Source: Glaciozyma antarctica PI12 (Eukaryota; Basidiomycota; Microbotryomycetes; Kriegeriales; Camptobasidiaceae). From it: a DNA stretch of 64,000 nt. The DNA is taken from contig KZ627153.1 of the NCBI GenBank assembly GCA_002917775.1, positions 124,001 to 188,000 of the forward strand, given 5' to 3'. Each line of letters begins with the position of its first letter. Within the stretch, counting starts at the first letter, position 1. Made by a program: the position numbers and the translations under genes. Positions 55,170 through 64,000 of the stretch are shown here, piece after piece. The notes under the pieces were generated by a model that saw nothing but the letters and a program-made list of their open reading frames with translations, was not told the origin of the DNA and did not search any database.

Positions 55170-56001
55170 ATGGCGGAAACCAAGTCCTTCCCCAGGCCCC
55201 GTCTCTCTCCAGCCCTCCTCTCCGCCACGGGCTCAACGTCTGCGATCCCCGCCCTCCTCGCCCGCGCCATCTCCCTCTCCGCCAGCCTTCCGCCGCTCTA
55301 CACGTGGCCAGACCTCTGCTCCATCATCCACCACTGGTACGCTCCTCCTCCTCCTCTCACAGCGGCGCTAACCTCCCACGCAGTGAGCTTGGAGCCCTTG
55401 ACCGCCAACCCGCCTTGGAGCGGCTCTATCGCGACGAGTTTGGCGAAGCGGTTCGGAGGGAGTTTGGGGACATGCAGAGCTTCTTGCTTGCGCAGCTCGC
55501 TTGGGGAGAGGAGAGTTGGGAAGGGGAGCTCTGGGAGCGGAGGATGGAGGTGCGGGTACGGAGGAATGACTGGCAGTACGCCGTGCCGTCCGAGGTGGAG
55601 TGAGCGAGCGAGGCTGAGGGAAGGGAAGCGTGCTGAATCTCTCGGGCTTAGGCACTGGGTGATATGGACGCCTTTACCGATTTTTGCGAGGAAGCTCTGT
55701 TCGGACGACGAGGAGTGGGAGAAGGTCTCGCGCGTTGGGCTGGCGGGGTTCTCGGGGTTTGCAGTGAAGGAGGAGCGCGTGGGCTTTGGAGGAGGAGGAG
55801 AGGGTCCAGGGAGGGAGCTGGAAGCGTTCGTGAAGGAGCGGTGGAAGGAGGACGAGTACGAGGTGGCATGGTGAGTTCGTTCCCTCTGCGAAGGAACTCT
55901 CGCTGATCACCTCCAACAGGTTCGCGAATCCACCCTCTCTGCAAAGCGTTCCAGGAATTGCCCACTTCCACGCTCTCGTCAGGAAGAAGCTAAGAATATA
56001 A
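55170..56001 (+). CDS. DUF3605-like protein
   Basis: The ATG at 55170 opens MAETKSFPRPRLSPALLSAT and YTWPDLCSIIHHW. Exon 2 has ALERLYRDEFGEAVRREFGD and RRNDWQYAVPSEVEHWVIWT. Exon 3 has PLPIFARKLCSDDEEWEKVS and ends in EVAW. The last exon reads FANPPSLQSVPGIAHFHALV and RKKLRI. The pattern of a W-x-Y-x-P-x-x-V-x-HWVIWT block and a final WFxNPPxLxSVPGxxHFHxLVR block is that of the fungal DUF3605 family. Its molecular role is unknown. Length (about 220 residues) fits the family. Confidence 0.68.
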
Positions 56002-56208
56002 AGCAGTCGATTAAAATCAGCGCAACAACCTCCTCGCCACGTCCTCTCCTTTGTTTCGAATCCGCCGTATCCTGCGCCTCCCTACATCAGCTCCTCTCCA
56101 AAAGCTCGGAGCTCGAAACTTGCAGCTAGCGCGGAGGCAGATAGCGCGAGAGAGGGTACATATTGCGAGGTGCATTTGCAAAGCGAGACAGTGCTAGAAA
56201 GTCCTCCC

Positions 56209-58352
56209 TCAGACCGGAATCCGCCCATTCTCCTTAAGGATCGCCTGCGCCTTCGCCAAATCGCTCTTGGCAACGAGGATATTGGCGCTCGCGAACGCGC
56301 TCTGGAAGAGAAGATTTATGCCACCCCCAATGAGGAGTCCAGCAAAGTGCTCGACGATACCATGCTTATCTGCTCACGCATCAGCTTCCTCCTCTCCTCG
56401 CGCAAAAGGCACTCACCAAGTCCGAACGAGACCAAATCCAGCTGCAAGCACTTCATCAATCTCCTCCCCCCCTCTCCGGCCCTATCCTCCCTCTCCCTCC
56501 TCTCCCTCCTCTCCCTCCTCTGCGACTCCCCCCTCTCCCTCCTCCCCCTCTCCCACCCCTCCTCCACAACCTCCTCTTCCTCCCCCTGCCAAACCCCCCT
56601 CAGTCCTCCCTCTCCCACAGCATACACCATCTCCTCCTCTGCCTCCTGGAAAATGGCGCGCAGAAGCCGGATATCGGCAGTGAGGCTCGTTCCTTCGGGA
56701 GTTTGGGTGAGCGCGACGAAAGGGATTGGGTGGGTCGAGGAGGCGGATCGGGAGCGGGAGGGAGGAAAAGAAGTGATGATGGAGGGGAGTGGGTGCGAAG
56801 GGGCGATGGTTCGGAGAGAGGGTGTGGGGGTCGAGCGTTCGCTGAGAGAACTGGGAGGGGGAAGGTGGCGGACGGGAGAAGTCGAAGGGGATGAGAGTTG
56901 GGGAGGGGGAGGGAGGACGCGCGAGGGGAAGAAGATCGCTTGAACGATCTTGGAACGCCAGAGTTCCTCGTGAGCATGTGAGAGACCGACGCAGACGAGT
57001 TCGTCGGGGAGGACGGTGAGCGATTCGCCGGGCGTAAAGGCGAGGGTGGGAGGGGTTGGAGGAAGGGGGGTCGTGGTGGATGGTGGAGAGGTTGGGGCTG
57101 AAGGAGGGGCAGAGTGGCTGGGCGAGGATGCGGCGAGGGACGAGGAACGGTTGGGTCGGAAGCCTGTGGCGATGGAGGTGGAACTTCGCGAACCGCTGGC
57201 GCTCCCTCCGATGCTGCCTCGGTCGCTGAAAATGAGAGAGCCCGCGAGAGATCCCCGTTCACTTGCAGGGTTTCCGGTTGATTTAGAGGCGTCGCGTCGG
57301 CGGGGAGAGAGGGGAGAGTCCTCGTCCGAGTCGTCGGAATGAGTAAAGCTGAATCCAGAGGCTTCGAGGATGGCCTGCGAGTTTGCGAAAGGTTTCAGCA
57401 GGGCTATTGCAGGATCAAGATGCGAGACACGCACGGTGACGGAGGAGAGAAGCGAGGACTGGACGAGGATGTAGTCGGAGCTGTAGGTCGACAGAAAGAA
57501 AATCGACACGCCCGAGTCGCTCAAGGGCGAGGACAGCTCCTTGACACGCTGTCCAGCTTCCTCTGCGTGCGAAGATCAGCTTTACTCCTTACGAGCGAGG
57601 AAAAGAATTACCCCAGCCGTCCCCGTGAATCGCCACCTCCAGTGCGACCCAAATATCCTCCCCTACCTTGACGTGCGGCTCCTCACCCTCTCGCACCTCC
57701 TCCTTCCGCTTCTGCCTCCTCGCTCGCAGCAGCTCCCGTTCCCGTTCCCTCCTTCTCCGCTCCGCATCCCGCTCCCTTCGCAAAGTCCCAGGTTCAGGAC
57801 CTAGCGTGATCCTACTCTCCCCCGCGAACTCCTCGTCAAGATCCTCCTCGTCCTCCTCTGGCTCTACCTCTGGCTCCTCCTCCTCGGACGAACTGCCCGA
57901 ACCCTCGTCCTCCGAGTCGTCCTCCATCCAATCCCCGAAGCACCTCCTCACGATCCCCGCGTCCGCAAATAACGAGACCTCGACGCCATTTACACATAGC
58001 GCAAAGAAAGGGTCCTTCCTGCGTACCAGGACCTGTCAGTTTCGCTCCTTCCTTCCCTCGTAGCTCCCCTCCATCTCCGCAATTGCTCGGCGCGAGGGCC
58101 AACCTCTCCCCGTCCTACGTTCCAGCGCCTCCCCACACCCCGCACAGGGAGAAAGATAAGCGCAACTCACTCTCCTCTGAACCACCAGCAGTCAATGATA
58201 GGCGACATGAGGCTCTGCAGCTGTTCTCCACCCTCCTCATCAGCTTCTCCTCCCGTTCAGCTGCGCAAGCTGCGCACCTGTTCCCGCGCAACGTGGACGA
58301 GCCGAAGACGTGCATTGAGGATCGTGATGGTCGTGCCTCCGCCCGTGGTCAT
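56209..58352 (-). CDS. CASTOR-like ACT-domain protein (putative arginine/amino-acid sensor)
   Basis: The ATG at 58352 begins MTTGGGTTITILNARLRLVHVA, resembling the CASTOR opening LHILEHRVRVLSVAR. A second exon has LQSLMSPIIDCWW, a third FFALCVNGVEVSLFADAGIV and an acidic insert. Then comes EDIWVALEVAIHGDGWEEAG, QRVKELSSPLSDSGVSIFFL and STYSSDYILVQSSLL, matching the human ATWLVLNVSSHSG ... VSVLMLSTYQTDFILV block. The second half has PIPFVALTQTPEGTSLTADI, MKCLQLDLVSFGLG, KHGIVEHFAGLLIGGGINLL and ASANILVAKSDLAKAQAILK, as in the last ACT domain of CASTOR. Human CASTOR1 binds arginine and inhibits GATOR2/mTORC1. Whether the fungal protein senses arginine is inference. Large Ser-rich inserts separate the domains. 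The stop is at 56209. Confidence 0.75.
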
Positions 58353-58578
58353 GCTGTCCCGCTGGAGCGGAGGGAGAGAAGGTCGGGCGGGAGAAGGAGT
58401 GAGGACGCGAAAAAGAGGGCCGAGTCGTTACAAGCTGACGGTGGCGAGCTGAATTGATTGTGTGGTACAGAAAGGATACTTTTGAGGTCTATGAGCGCGG
58501 GTCGGGGGAGGAGGGGGGAAGAAGAGCGAGCTCGCCGTCCGAGTCGGCGCTGCTCTTGAGTCTTCACCTCCTGCCATC
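58353..58578. promoter_or_regulatory. Divergent promoter of the CASTOR-like and FAR1-like genes
   Basis: These 226 bp lie between opposed start codons. No factor site was recognised. Confidence 0.35.
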
Positions 58579-59450
58579 ATGTTGGCGCCGAACCAAATCT
58601 ATCTCAGCTCCAAATTCTTGGCCAGGGCAGGCACCGCCGACAACAAGTATCGTACCTCGGTGAGCTCCTCTGACCCGTCTCAGGAGGACGACCCCGAACG
58701 CTCACTCCGCTTCGCCCCCCTCGTAGGAGAGCTTCGTCCAGCTCTACCGCGCGCTCGCGTGGACGCAAGGATTCGACCTCTTCTCGCAGGGGGACCAAAG
58801 GCGCACGAATCTGCTGTGCTAGACTCACCGAGACTGCCCATTCGCCATCACCGCCGACCTGTGCGTCCTATTATAGCTCTCTCCACCCAACGTACCGCTG
58901 ACCAGTCTCCCCACAGAACCACAGCACCCCGCCAGCCGAAGCGGGAAAAGCCGACTACTTCCTCGTCTCGACCAAGAACTTCCACCCCGCGCACAACCAC
59001 TCTGCCCCGTTCCTCCCCCTCTCCCTCGCCTCCGAGAACCAGCGCCGAGCCTCCCTCTTCGCCGACGATCCGTCACTCCATTCCCCTCCCCTCTACGCCA
59101 AGGGAGAGTTCAGCTTGTTCCTCGCCTCTCTCAACCCGGAACTCCTCGAGTACCTGCCCCTATTGGAAACGATCGGTATCTCGCCGACGACGAGCGTGCA
59201 AGAGCTGTACAACATCGGGGAGAAGGACTTGCGCGAGGCGATGCAGGATGCGGGAATGCCAATCTTTGTCAAGTATGAGATCGCGGCCGGGGTGGTGAGG
59301 GCTGGGAAGAGGAAGGACGACGGAGAGAAAGAGTGGGATGGGAGGCCGGCAAGGGGGTCGCAGGCGGCAAAACTCAGGAGGTGGGTCGACGAGGCTTTCG
59401 TCAAGGGAGGCGACGCGATGCAGGCCAATGCTGGAGGGAGCTCTTACTAG
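58579..59450 (+). CDS. FAR1-type zinc-finger protein with SAM-like C-terminus and an in-frame TAG
   Basis: The ATG at 58579 gives MLAPNQIYLSSKFLARAGTA, and an intron follows. Exon 2 reads ESFVQLYRALAWTQGFDLFS and the start of a FAR1-type DNA-binding finger: a Cys at 58817, then THRDCPFAITADL, then NHSTPPAEAGKADYFLVSTK and the closing His pair in HPAHNH. The C-terminal part has LNPELLEYLPLLETIGISPT and TSVQELYNIGEKDLREAMQD, an alpha-helical segment like a SAM domain. A TAG at 58820-58822 directly follows the first Cys. No canonical intron removes it, yet the sequence on both sides fits the family. FAR1 fingers are found in MULE-type transposases and plant regulators. No transposase core is present here. 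Confidence 0.55.
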
Positions 59451-59709
59451 GTGGTGGTCGTTGGAACTCGGGGGAGAGGATGGAGGAGGTCGTTTGTTGT
59501 TCAGCTTGATTCAGTACCCAAAAGCAGTTCGTTTTCGCAGTCGTTTCCCTTTGCAGCTCCTGCGCAAGTCCTCGACATCGAGAGGAAAAGAAACGGCGAA
59601 GAAGCCCTCGTCGACGACGAGCGCTCGAGCGACGCGACTCTCCTCCGCCTTGAGCACGCGTTCTGCTTCTTCTGCCCCGTCCTCCAGTCGACTCGACTGC
59701 AAGCACAGT

Positions 59710-60481
59710 ATGGCAGCAGCACCTGCCTCAGCACCCCCACCTACCTCCCTCTCCGCCCTACCCTCCTCCGCCCCCTCCCCTCCCATCCATCTCCCTCCTC
59801 CCTTTCAGCATCACCCACTCCGGCCCCGCCCCCATCTCAACCTACTTCCACCCTCGCCCTCGCTCCACCGACTCCCCCTCCGACCTCAAAGCCTCCTTCC
59901 GCGGCCGCGAGATCTTCTCCACCCCCTTCCCCCTTCCCACCTCCTACACCGGTCTCGTCTTCTCCACCTCCGTTCCCGAGCCCCCACCTGCCGTAGCCGC
60001 CTCCGCCTCACCGGCGAAACGCGCGAGGGTGATGGCGCCGAGGGGAAGGGGGAGAGGAGGCGCTATGGGGACGCGAAGGAGTCCTCGAAAGGTCGTGCAG
60101 GAACAGCGGTACTCGCTTGATTCCGACGACGAGGACGAGGTGATGCAAGAGCCTACGCGCGCCGAATCGCCTTCTCTGGTCTCGTTGCCGTTGCTGGCTG
60201 CTGTGTCGGTGCCTAGTACGCCTGCGTCGCAGCCGAAGGAGGAGGAGGAGGAGGACGCGACGGAGGACGCGTTGGAGCGGGACTTGCAGCTCCTCGTGCC
60301 GCACGCGACGTTTGAGGGGATTCAGATCTGGCATCCGGACATGGCGCTGGATCTGGAGCAGGACGTTTACGCGAGGAACTTGGTCGAGTTTGTGGGAATT
60401 GCGGCGATGGTGAGTGCTCCTCCTTTTTCGGTGCGATGAAGGGAACTGATGAGGTCGCGAGTGCAGATTCATGCGTACTAG
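59710..60481 (+). CDS. RNH203: Ribonuclease H2 subunit C
   Basis: The ATG at 59710 gives an Ala/Pro-rich start. The core reads SITHSGPAPISTYFHPRPRS, ASFRGREIFSTPFPLPTSYT, GLVFSTSVP and, after a disordered insert, TFEGIQIWHPDMALDLEQDV and RNLVEFVGIAAMIHAY. This is the RNase H2C pattern: H-x-GPAPxSxYF, FRGRxLxG, LPxxYxGLV, a W...D...R block and a short IH end. It scaffolds the trimeric enzyme that removes ribonucleotides from DNA. The last exon codes for only four residues. The N-terminal frame (ATG) and the core frame differ near 59810 without a visible donor, so an indel, a sequence error or another start must explain this. Confidence 0.72.
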
Positions 60482-60735
60482 GAGGAGCGAGGAGCTACAG
60501 AGCAGGGATCTACAGTACGAGGAGCTAGGAACGCGTGATTTCGTTAAGTATCCTGCCTCTCGCCTGCGCTTGTCTGCTTCGGCGCGTCAAGCCTCGCTTT
60601 CCGCCCTCTCCCACCAGAGCCAGACGTTCGGAATCAACACGAAGAGAGCTGCGTACTCAACAAAGCGCGAAGTTGCGACACCAGTATGGGGCGTCCAATA
60701 CAGAGAAATCACCAGATCTACCCCTTCCAACCCCC

Positions 60736-63700
60736 TCATCTCGCTTCCTTCTTCGCCTCCTCAGCAAACCTAATATCCCTCTCCGCCGGCGCCGTCGGCT
60801 CCCTCCTAATCGTCAACGAAGCCCCAACAACCGGCAACGGTCTTCCCTCCCTCGCTCCCTCCCTCGTCGGTCGATCCGCTTCTGCGAACCGGATGTTTCT
60901 CGAAGGCGAAGGCGAGCGAGAGACAGAGGTAGAGCGCTTGAAGAGCCGGTCGGTCATGGTGCGGACGCGCGAACTGGCGCGCGTGGGTGCGTGGGGGCCG
61001 GGGGAGGGAGGTGGAGGGAGAGGGGGTGGGTTCGTCGTCGTCGTCGTCGCCTTCGATCCGCTCGGTGCGAGTGAGGGCGAGTCCGGGACTCTTCGCTGGT
61101 GCCGAGGTGGGAGGAGGAGATCGAGGAGAGGTCGGCCCCAGAGGAGGAGGAGCGTCCGAACTCGTTCTCGGCGTTCCCTTGCCCTTGTCCTTGCTCGTTG
61201 GGGAACGGTCGGGGTGACGGACGGCGTCGAACTCGGCCGAAACGCGTTTGGTGAGCTTGGAAAGCTCGGCTTCGATGACTTCGATGGGCTTGCCGAGAGC
61301 TTTGAGAGCTGCGAGATGGCGAGCTGCTCGCGCCGTCTTCTCCTCCTCCGTCAAGCCTCGCACTGAAACCTCCTCGCCAGGACCTTCGGTGACGACCTGA
61401 ATCGCGCAAGTATCTATCAGTCGATTTCTTGGAAGCGAGGCGAGGATAGAACGCACCTTGGAACCTTCTCTCCATTCCGTGTGGTTGTCGCGTAGCGATT
61501 TCCCCTCGCCGACTCCGTCCTCGAAGAAATGCTGCAACGACAAGTCAGCCACCGCACACGAAGCACCAGATGCACCCGCGAAATCCTCACCTTCTCCTTC
61601 CTACACCAAGCATCTCGTTCCAACTTCTCCTTCCTCTTCTTCTCCCTCTGCTCCGGCGTAAGCCCAGCATCCTTCACCACAAGCGCCGTCGTAGCCGCCA
61701 GCAGCGAATTCTGATAGCGCAAGTACCGACGAAGAGCCGAAGCTTCGCGCTCCGCCACCGTCTCCTTCTTGTCGCCGACTTCGACCTCGGAGTTGCGGCT
61801 GGGGAACTCGACGAGCTCGTAGTCCGGATCTTGGGCGGCTTTGAGCGCGGCTTCTTGCGAGGGGTCGACATCGACGACGTGTACGTCCTCGCCTTCGTTC
61901 CGCTCGATGATGATCTGCGGTCGTTAGCTCAGAGCGCTCCCGAAAAAAGAAGAGCGCGACGTACATGCCGTCCCTCCTTCCACGTCGTCGTATCCCCTCG
62001 CTCCGTATAATTCGCCTCCTTCGCCGACCCAATCGCCGTCTCCTCGTCCGCAATCGTCGCATCCCTCGAAGAGTCCCTCGACGTTCTCCGCGACCTAACC
62101 GGTGGGTCTTCCGGCAAGCCCACCAAAATGTTCTTGGGCGGATGGTCATCGTTCTCCCTCGCCCTCTCGGCGTCCAAATCCCTCCTCGAATCGGTCCTGT
62201 ACAGCGCCTCCGACACGCTCTTCACCGACGACGACGACGTATCCCCCGTCCGAGTCGGTGCGCCAAACATAGCCGGCGCGCCCGTATCCCTCAAACCCTT
62301 CTCATCATCGCGATTGACGACGACATCCTCGCCGGTACGAATGCGCTTGACGCGAGACATCCACCCTGGCTCCTCGCCCGCTTGACTGGCAGCAGTAAAG
62401 GTTCGTTTGATGGAGCGAACGCGGGAATGGACGCGTCTGCCGACGGAGAAGAAGCCGATCGTGAGACCGTGGACTGGGAGACCATTAGTGAGGGCGCGTG
62501 GGGAGAGGGGAAGGACGTACCGAGGATCGAGGAGAGGACGATGAAATAGGTGATGGGTTGGAGAGTGAGGGAGAGGATGTCGAGGCGGGTTTGGGGAGGG
62601 TAGTTGGGAGTAGGAAGCTTCGTGGCGGCCAACGTGCACTGCGGAGAGGGTTTAGCCAAAGAACCTGATGCGGGCGAAGTGGAACGAACGATGAAGACGG
62701 CGCCGACGCCCATCGGACCAACTGATAAAGCCGCACCCGTCAGCGAGATCGAAGCAGGCGCGAAAGATCCACTCACAATGCCCAACGAAAATCGCCTCGC
62801 GGCGTGTCTTCACGTCCGGAATGAAGTACTGCAAGCAGAAGATTCCAGGCAGTCGCCGGAGTACGAGGATACAGATGGAAAGGACGGCGAGACGCCAAGG
62901 CGTGAGGGTGAGGTCGGGGTTGGACCAAGCTGCGAACGGCATCGTAGCCCCGATGTAGATGAAGATGAAGCAGTTGGCGAGCAAGTCGACCGTCGACGAG
63001 AAGTTGGACTCTTCGATGGACTCGGTGAACCTGGAATCGAGCGAGCGAGTTAGTGGCGTTCCTGGGAAGAGCGAACGAAGGACGCACCAGTCGTCCCATG
63101 CGAAGGCAGTTCCGCAAGCGAATGCGGCGAGGAGGTCGTCCGATCCAGCGAGCGTCGTGAGGCCCGTCACGAGAAGCGCGAGGGCGATATAATTGGCGAT
63201 CTGCGAGAAGCGGATCAGCAACCCCGTCGACCGAGGTCAGCAGCCAGCCAGATGCACGCACCATACTCTCTGCGAACGACCAAATGATCAGCCTTCCGCC
63301 CTACGCTCAAAGCCACACCGACGCACCTCGATCAATAAGTCCTCGACGCTTGCTGTATTTGAGCAATTTGCGCGCAATAACCCCAATCACCGCTCCAATA
63401 GCGCATCCTAGAATAATCTGGTACAGCACAACGAGTACGAACCACCACCCAATCGCCTGGCCAACGCTATGCTCCCCGCGGAGAATGAGGAACAGCGCAA
63501 TGTACTGCTCGTTCGTTAGCGACCGCCTTGGCAACCTCGCACGGCGGACTCACGAGGAACGGAAACGCAGCGCCGTCGTTACACCCACTCTCCGCCTGGA
63601 GGATATGCCGAATATGGGCCGGAACATGATCCTGCGCAAACTTGCCCTTGCCAACGACCGAAGCAGCGAGAATAGGGTCGGTGGGAGTGACGCCTGCTGC

Positions 63701-64000
63701 GACGACGAGGGCGGGGAGGAAGTCGAGTCCGGGGATGAGGGCGTAGATGAGGGAGGCGGAGACCATCCAGCCTATTAGCATGCTGCGAGGGGGATTAGAG
63801 AGGGTTGGGGAGAGGAGGAAGGGACGGACATGGGTCCTAGGAGGACGGCGAGGGAGCGCCAGTGTCGAAGAACGTAGGCTCGGGGAAGTTCCACTCCTAT
63901 CGCGAACACACTCAGGGCGATAATTATGCGCGTAAGTTCGAGGGTGAGCTCGTCGAAATGTTCGCCTGGCGAGGGGAGAGGGGAGGAGGGGGAGGTGATC
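60736..64000 (-). CDS. NHA1: Plasma-membrane Na+/H+ antiporter, Nha1/Sod2 type (N-terminus cut by right edge)
   Basis: From the right edge the minus strand reads EHFDELTLELTRIIIALSVF (helix), then SLIYALIPGLDFLPALVVAA, GVTPTDPILAASVVGKGKFA, HVPAHIRHILQAESGCNDGA and AFPFL. The TPTDPxLAxSVVxGKFA and ESGxNDGxAxPFL motifs are the ion-binding core of fungal CPA1 antiporters. Further helices are GWWFVLVVLYQIILGCAIGA, IALALLVTGLTTLAGSDDLL, LLANCFIFIYIGATMPFAAW and FIVLSSIL. A long hydrophilic cytosolic tail follows, rich in Ser, Asp and Arg. A probable end at 60736 carries RNIRFAEADRP and RDIRFAEEAKKEAR. The enzyme expels Na+/K+ in exchange for protons. The tail has one frame step near 60960 that needs an intron I cannot place. 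Confidence 0.82.

Noticed and set aside
56480-56545. CTCCCTCCT tandem tract that looks like a microsatellite
   Set aside because: It codes for a charged RRERRERRERE helix in the CASTOR-like protein on the minus strand, so it is better explained as coding low complexity.
1-64000. Search by eye for CRISPR arrays, rRNA and intact transposon ends
   Set aside because: No regularly spaced repeats, rRNA sequence, long terminal or inverted repeats, or reverse transcriptase/transposase motifs were seen. This is eukaryotic nuclear DNA.

Overview
The window looks like nuclear DNA from a basidiomycete yeast, most likely Pucciniomycotina of the Rhodotorula/Rhodosporidium type. It is GC-rich and gene-dense. 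Most genes are cut by many short introns (about 45-80 nt) with GTGCGT/GTGAGT/GTACGT donors, CTAAC/CTGAC-like branch sites and CAG acceptors, so single open frames rarely match whole proteins. Gene models here were joined by eye from exon pieces. Exon borders are reliable where conserved motifs cross the junction and approximate elsewhere.

Left part (1-11.7 kb). A truncated ING-family chromatin gene sits at the left edge. Next come an F-box-like gene, a tRNA-Glu(UUC) with a decayed tRNA-like copy nearby, a decayed gene of unknown family, a 2.1 kb gene-free stretch, and two or three multi-exon genes I cannot assign to a family. This 10 kb behaves like an accessory or fast-evolving island.

Middle part (11.7-34 kb). 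Conserved genes dominate: a NIPA/Rsm1-type C3HC zinc-finger protein, a class A DnaJ chaperone with a CaaX-like end, a B-type cyclin with a destruction box, a MYST lysine acetyltransferase, an acetylpolyamine/histone-deacetylase-like hydrolase (tail to tail with the MYST gene, 15 bp apart), a large Ser-rich protein, an unassigned protein, a second F-box-like gene and a secreted M43B (pappalysin-like) metalloprotease.

Right part (33-64 kb). This holds a third F-box-like gene, an arrestin-like protein, the tiny V-ATPase subunit e gene (VMA9) divergent from VPS45, a Ser/Thr protein kinase, a TPR/Mlp nuclear-basket coiled-coil protein, a fourth F-box-like gene, a DUF3605-like protein, a CASTOR-like ACT-domain protein, a FAR1-type zinc-finger protein with an in-frame TAG, RNase H2 subunit C, and a plasma-membrane Na+/H+ antiporter cut by the right edge.

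Functional themes are endosome/vacuole traffic (VPS45, VMA9, arrestin), chromatin acetylation (ING, MYST, deacetylase-like), cell cycle (cyclin B) and possible amino-acid sensing (CASTOR-like). The least explained items are the left island, the FAR1/SAM-like protein with its stop codon, the CASTOR-like protein, and a roughly 125-bp dispersed repeat that lies near two F-box-like genes.
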